Source: Calliopsis andreniformis
Taxonomy: Eukaryota; Arthropoda; Insecta; Hymenoptera; Andrenidae
Length of the DNA: 64,000 nt
Reading direction: 5' to 3'
Assembly (NCBI RefSeq): GCF_051401765.1
Contig: NW_027480545.1
Location: 1,353,626 to 1,417,625, forward strand
Below, piece by piece: positions 63,567 to 64,000 of the stretch. A model generated the notes under the pieces. It searched no databases and was not told where the DNA came from. It worked only from the letters and a program-made list of their open reading frames with translations. The stretch's first letter is position 1; each line of letters opens with the position of its first letter. The position numbers and the translations under genes are program-made.

Positions 63567-63872
63567 CGAATCCTCAATCTTCAATCCTCAATCCTCAATC
63601 CTCAATCCTCATTCCCCAATCTTCAATCCTCGATACTCAATCTTCAATCCTCAATCATCAATCCTCTATCCTCAATCGTCAGTCTTCAATACTCAATACT
63701 CCACCTTTAATCCTCAATACTCAATCCTCAATCCTCAATCCTCATTCTTCAATCCTCAATACCCAATCCTCAATCTACAATCCTCAATCATCAATGCTCA
63801 ATCCACAATCCTCAATATTCAACACTCAACCCTCAACCATCAATCCTCAATACTCAATCATCAATCCTCAAT

Positions 63873-63993
63873 TCTCAATAATCGATAGAATATCCTGCAT
63901 TCTCATGGTTCAACACTCAATCCACAATATTCAATAATCAAATCTCAATCCTCAAGCATCAATTCTCAACACTCAATCCTCAACACTCAGTCC
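63873..63993 (+). repeat. Element A remnant, copy 58
   Basis: Only fragments are recognisable: AATCGATAGAATATCC, CATGGTTCAACACTC, CAAGCATCAATTCTC and a final CTCAACACTCAGTCC. It is the most decayed copy and the last feature before the window ends. Confidence 0.6.
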
Positions 63994-64000
63994 TCTCCCT

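Larger units (their letters stand above)
1..64000 (+). repeat. Heptamer satellite array (TCAATCC)n filling the whole window
   Basis: Every line of the window reads as consecutive 7-base units with consensus TCAATCC; common variants are TCAATCT, TCAATAC, TCAGTCC, TCAAACC, TCAACCC, TCGATCC and TCATTCT. The consensus has no G, so the + strand is very G-poor and all units point the same way; I saw no inverted segment. Occasional 6-base units (TCGTCC, TCGCCC, TCATCC, TCATCG) shift the register by one. No stretch beyond a few tens of bases fails to parse as diverged heptamers except 3,411-3,600 and parts of the last kilobase. There is no gene, RNA gene or transposon. Open + frames are explained by the repeat, because no frame of the unit contains a stop. 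The scale and layered organisation fit a eukaryotic heterochromatic satellite; that is inference, and the species is unknown. Confidence 0.97.
62735..64000 (+). repeat. Diverged right-hand end of the array in this window
   Basis: Units become more variable (CCTTGATCC, CAATCGTTAATCC, CAAGCCCCTATCC, CTCATGGTTC, AATAATCAAATC), and no recent duplicate of this stretch was found elsewhere in the window. Satellite array edges are often more diverged than the centre, so an edge may lie just past 64,000. Confidence 0.7.

Noticed and set aside
1..64000. Telomeric repeat
   Set aside because: GGATTGA has a GG tract and a 7-base period like the plant-type TTTAGGG, but the unit differs and the array is highly diverged with higher-order duplications. 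A functional telomere would be nearly perfect.
1..64000. CRISPR array, with element A as the repeat
   Set aside because: Copies are 0.4-3 kb apart, vary in length, have no unique spacers and no cas genes, and the intervening sequence is the same heptamer.
1..64000. Cyanobacterial short tandemly repeated repetitive (STRR) heptamers
   Set aside because: Heptamer repeats of that kind are known in heterocyst-forming cyanobacteria, but as short tracts between genes. A 64-kb gene-free array with kilobase higher-order structure does not fit a bacterial genome.
1..64000. Centromeric CENP-B box
   Set aside because: No sequence resembling the CENP-B box core (TTCG followed by A/CGGG) was seen in element A or elsewhere; the G-poor strand and its complement lack it. 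A centromeric role is neither shown nor excluded.
1..64000. tRNA, rRNA or promoter signals (for example AATATC as an AT-rich box)
   Set aside because: AATAGAATATCC is simply a pair of diverged heptamers inside element A. No cloverleaf, rRNA motif or gene that a promoter could serve is present.
1..64000. Wholly synthetic or simulated sequence
   Set aside because: Layered duplications with private shared mutations, heptamer-sized indels and chimeric elements look like natural satellite evolution. Assembly artefact is suspected only around 3.4-3.6 kb.

Overview
The window is one uninterrupted satellite array. From base 1 to base 64,000 the + strand is a run of heptamers with consensus TCAATCC (minus strand GGATTGA), about nine thousand units if unbroken. 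They range from perfect runs of up to about 28 units to units with one to three substitutions, such as TCAATCT, TCAATAC, TCAGTCC, TCAAACC, TCAACCC, TCGATCC and TCATTCT. I found no protein-coding gene, rRNA, tRNA, CRISPR array, insertion sequence or other foreign insertion. The many open frames, all on the + strand, are a by-product of the repeat. A 7-base unit has no stop in any + frame, and all three + frames read the same seven-residue cycle S-I-L-N-P-Q-S. The minus strand has a TGA every 21 bases in every frame. A 64-kb gene-free satellite with layered higher-order structure suggests eukaryotic heterochromatin (pericentromeric, subtelomeric or similar). I cannot name the organism, and nothing looks bacterial, archaeal or viral.

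The array has three layers. (1) The heptamer. (2) A recurring landmark of about 157 bp, here called element A. It occurs 58 times counting truncated and decayed copies, always in the same orientation, roughly every 0.4 to 3 kb. Element A is not an insertion: it parses almost entirely into about 22 consecutive diverged heptamers in register with the flanks. It has subfamilies. A1 has a TCTACGGCCC or CTTCAGCCC head and body CCTCAATTCACAG. A1b is A1 with an AATCAACAATT / CAGAACG tail. A2 has a CAGCCAGAG...GCGATCAG head and body CCTCAATCCACAG. A3 has a CCTTCAGACC head and body ATCATCAATTCAC. There are two recurrent truncated forms: A2t, which ends at CTTCAAACCTC followed by AATGCTC, and A3t, which has the head only. 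(3) Kilobase-scale higher-order repeats and recent duplications, almost all direct.

Layout: 1-3,410, heterogeneous array with A1 copies. 3,411-3,600, a patch where the heptamer register collapses, possibly an assembly error. 3,600-8,218, mixed. 8,219-11,019, a 1,634-bp-offset duplication. 11,020-16,270, mixed, with the longest pure heptamer run at 13,443-13,637. 16,275-22,302, a roughly 3.4-kb direct duplication whose second copy lost about 0.74 kb. 22,440-34,575, a roughly 2.95-kb block present twice (offset 6,178) and partly a third time. About 35.0-35.15 kb, a boundary between two array domains with different landmark sets. 36.4-58.7 kb, repeated copies of a 7.4-8.6-kb higher-order unit, with smaller tandem duplications (1,313 bp and 2.7 kb) inside. 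60,635-61,420, an exact-phase 392-bp (56-heptamer) tandem duplication. 62,700-64,000, increasingly diverged units, suggesting that an array edge lies close.

There are no genes to connect. The biology here is array evolution by unequal exchange or conversion. It can be read from length differences that are nearly always multiples of 7, from chimeric A elements, from shared truncation junctions, and from a length-variable pure-heptamer tract at a fixed place in the higher-order unit.
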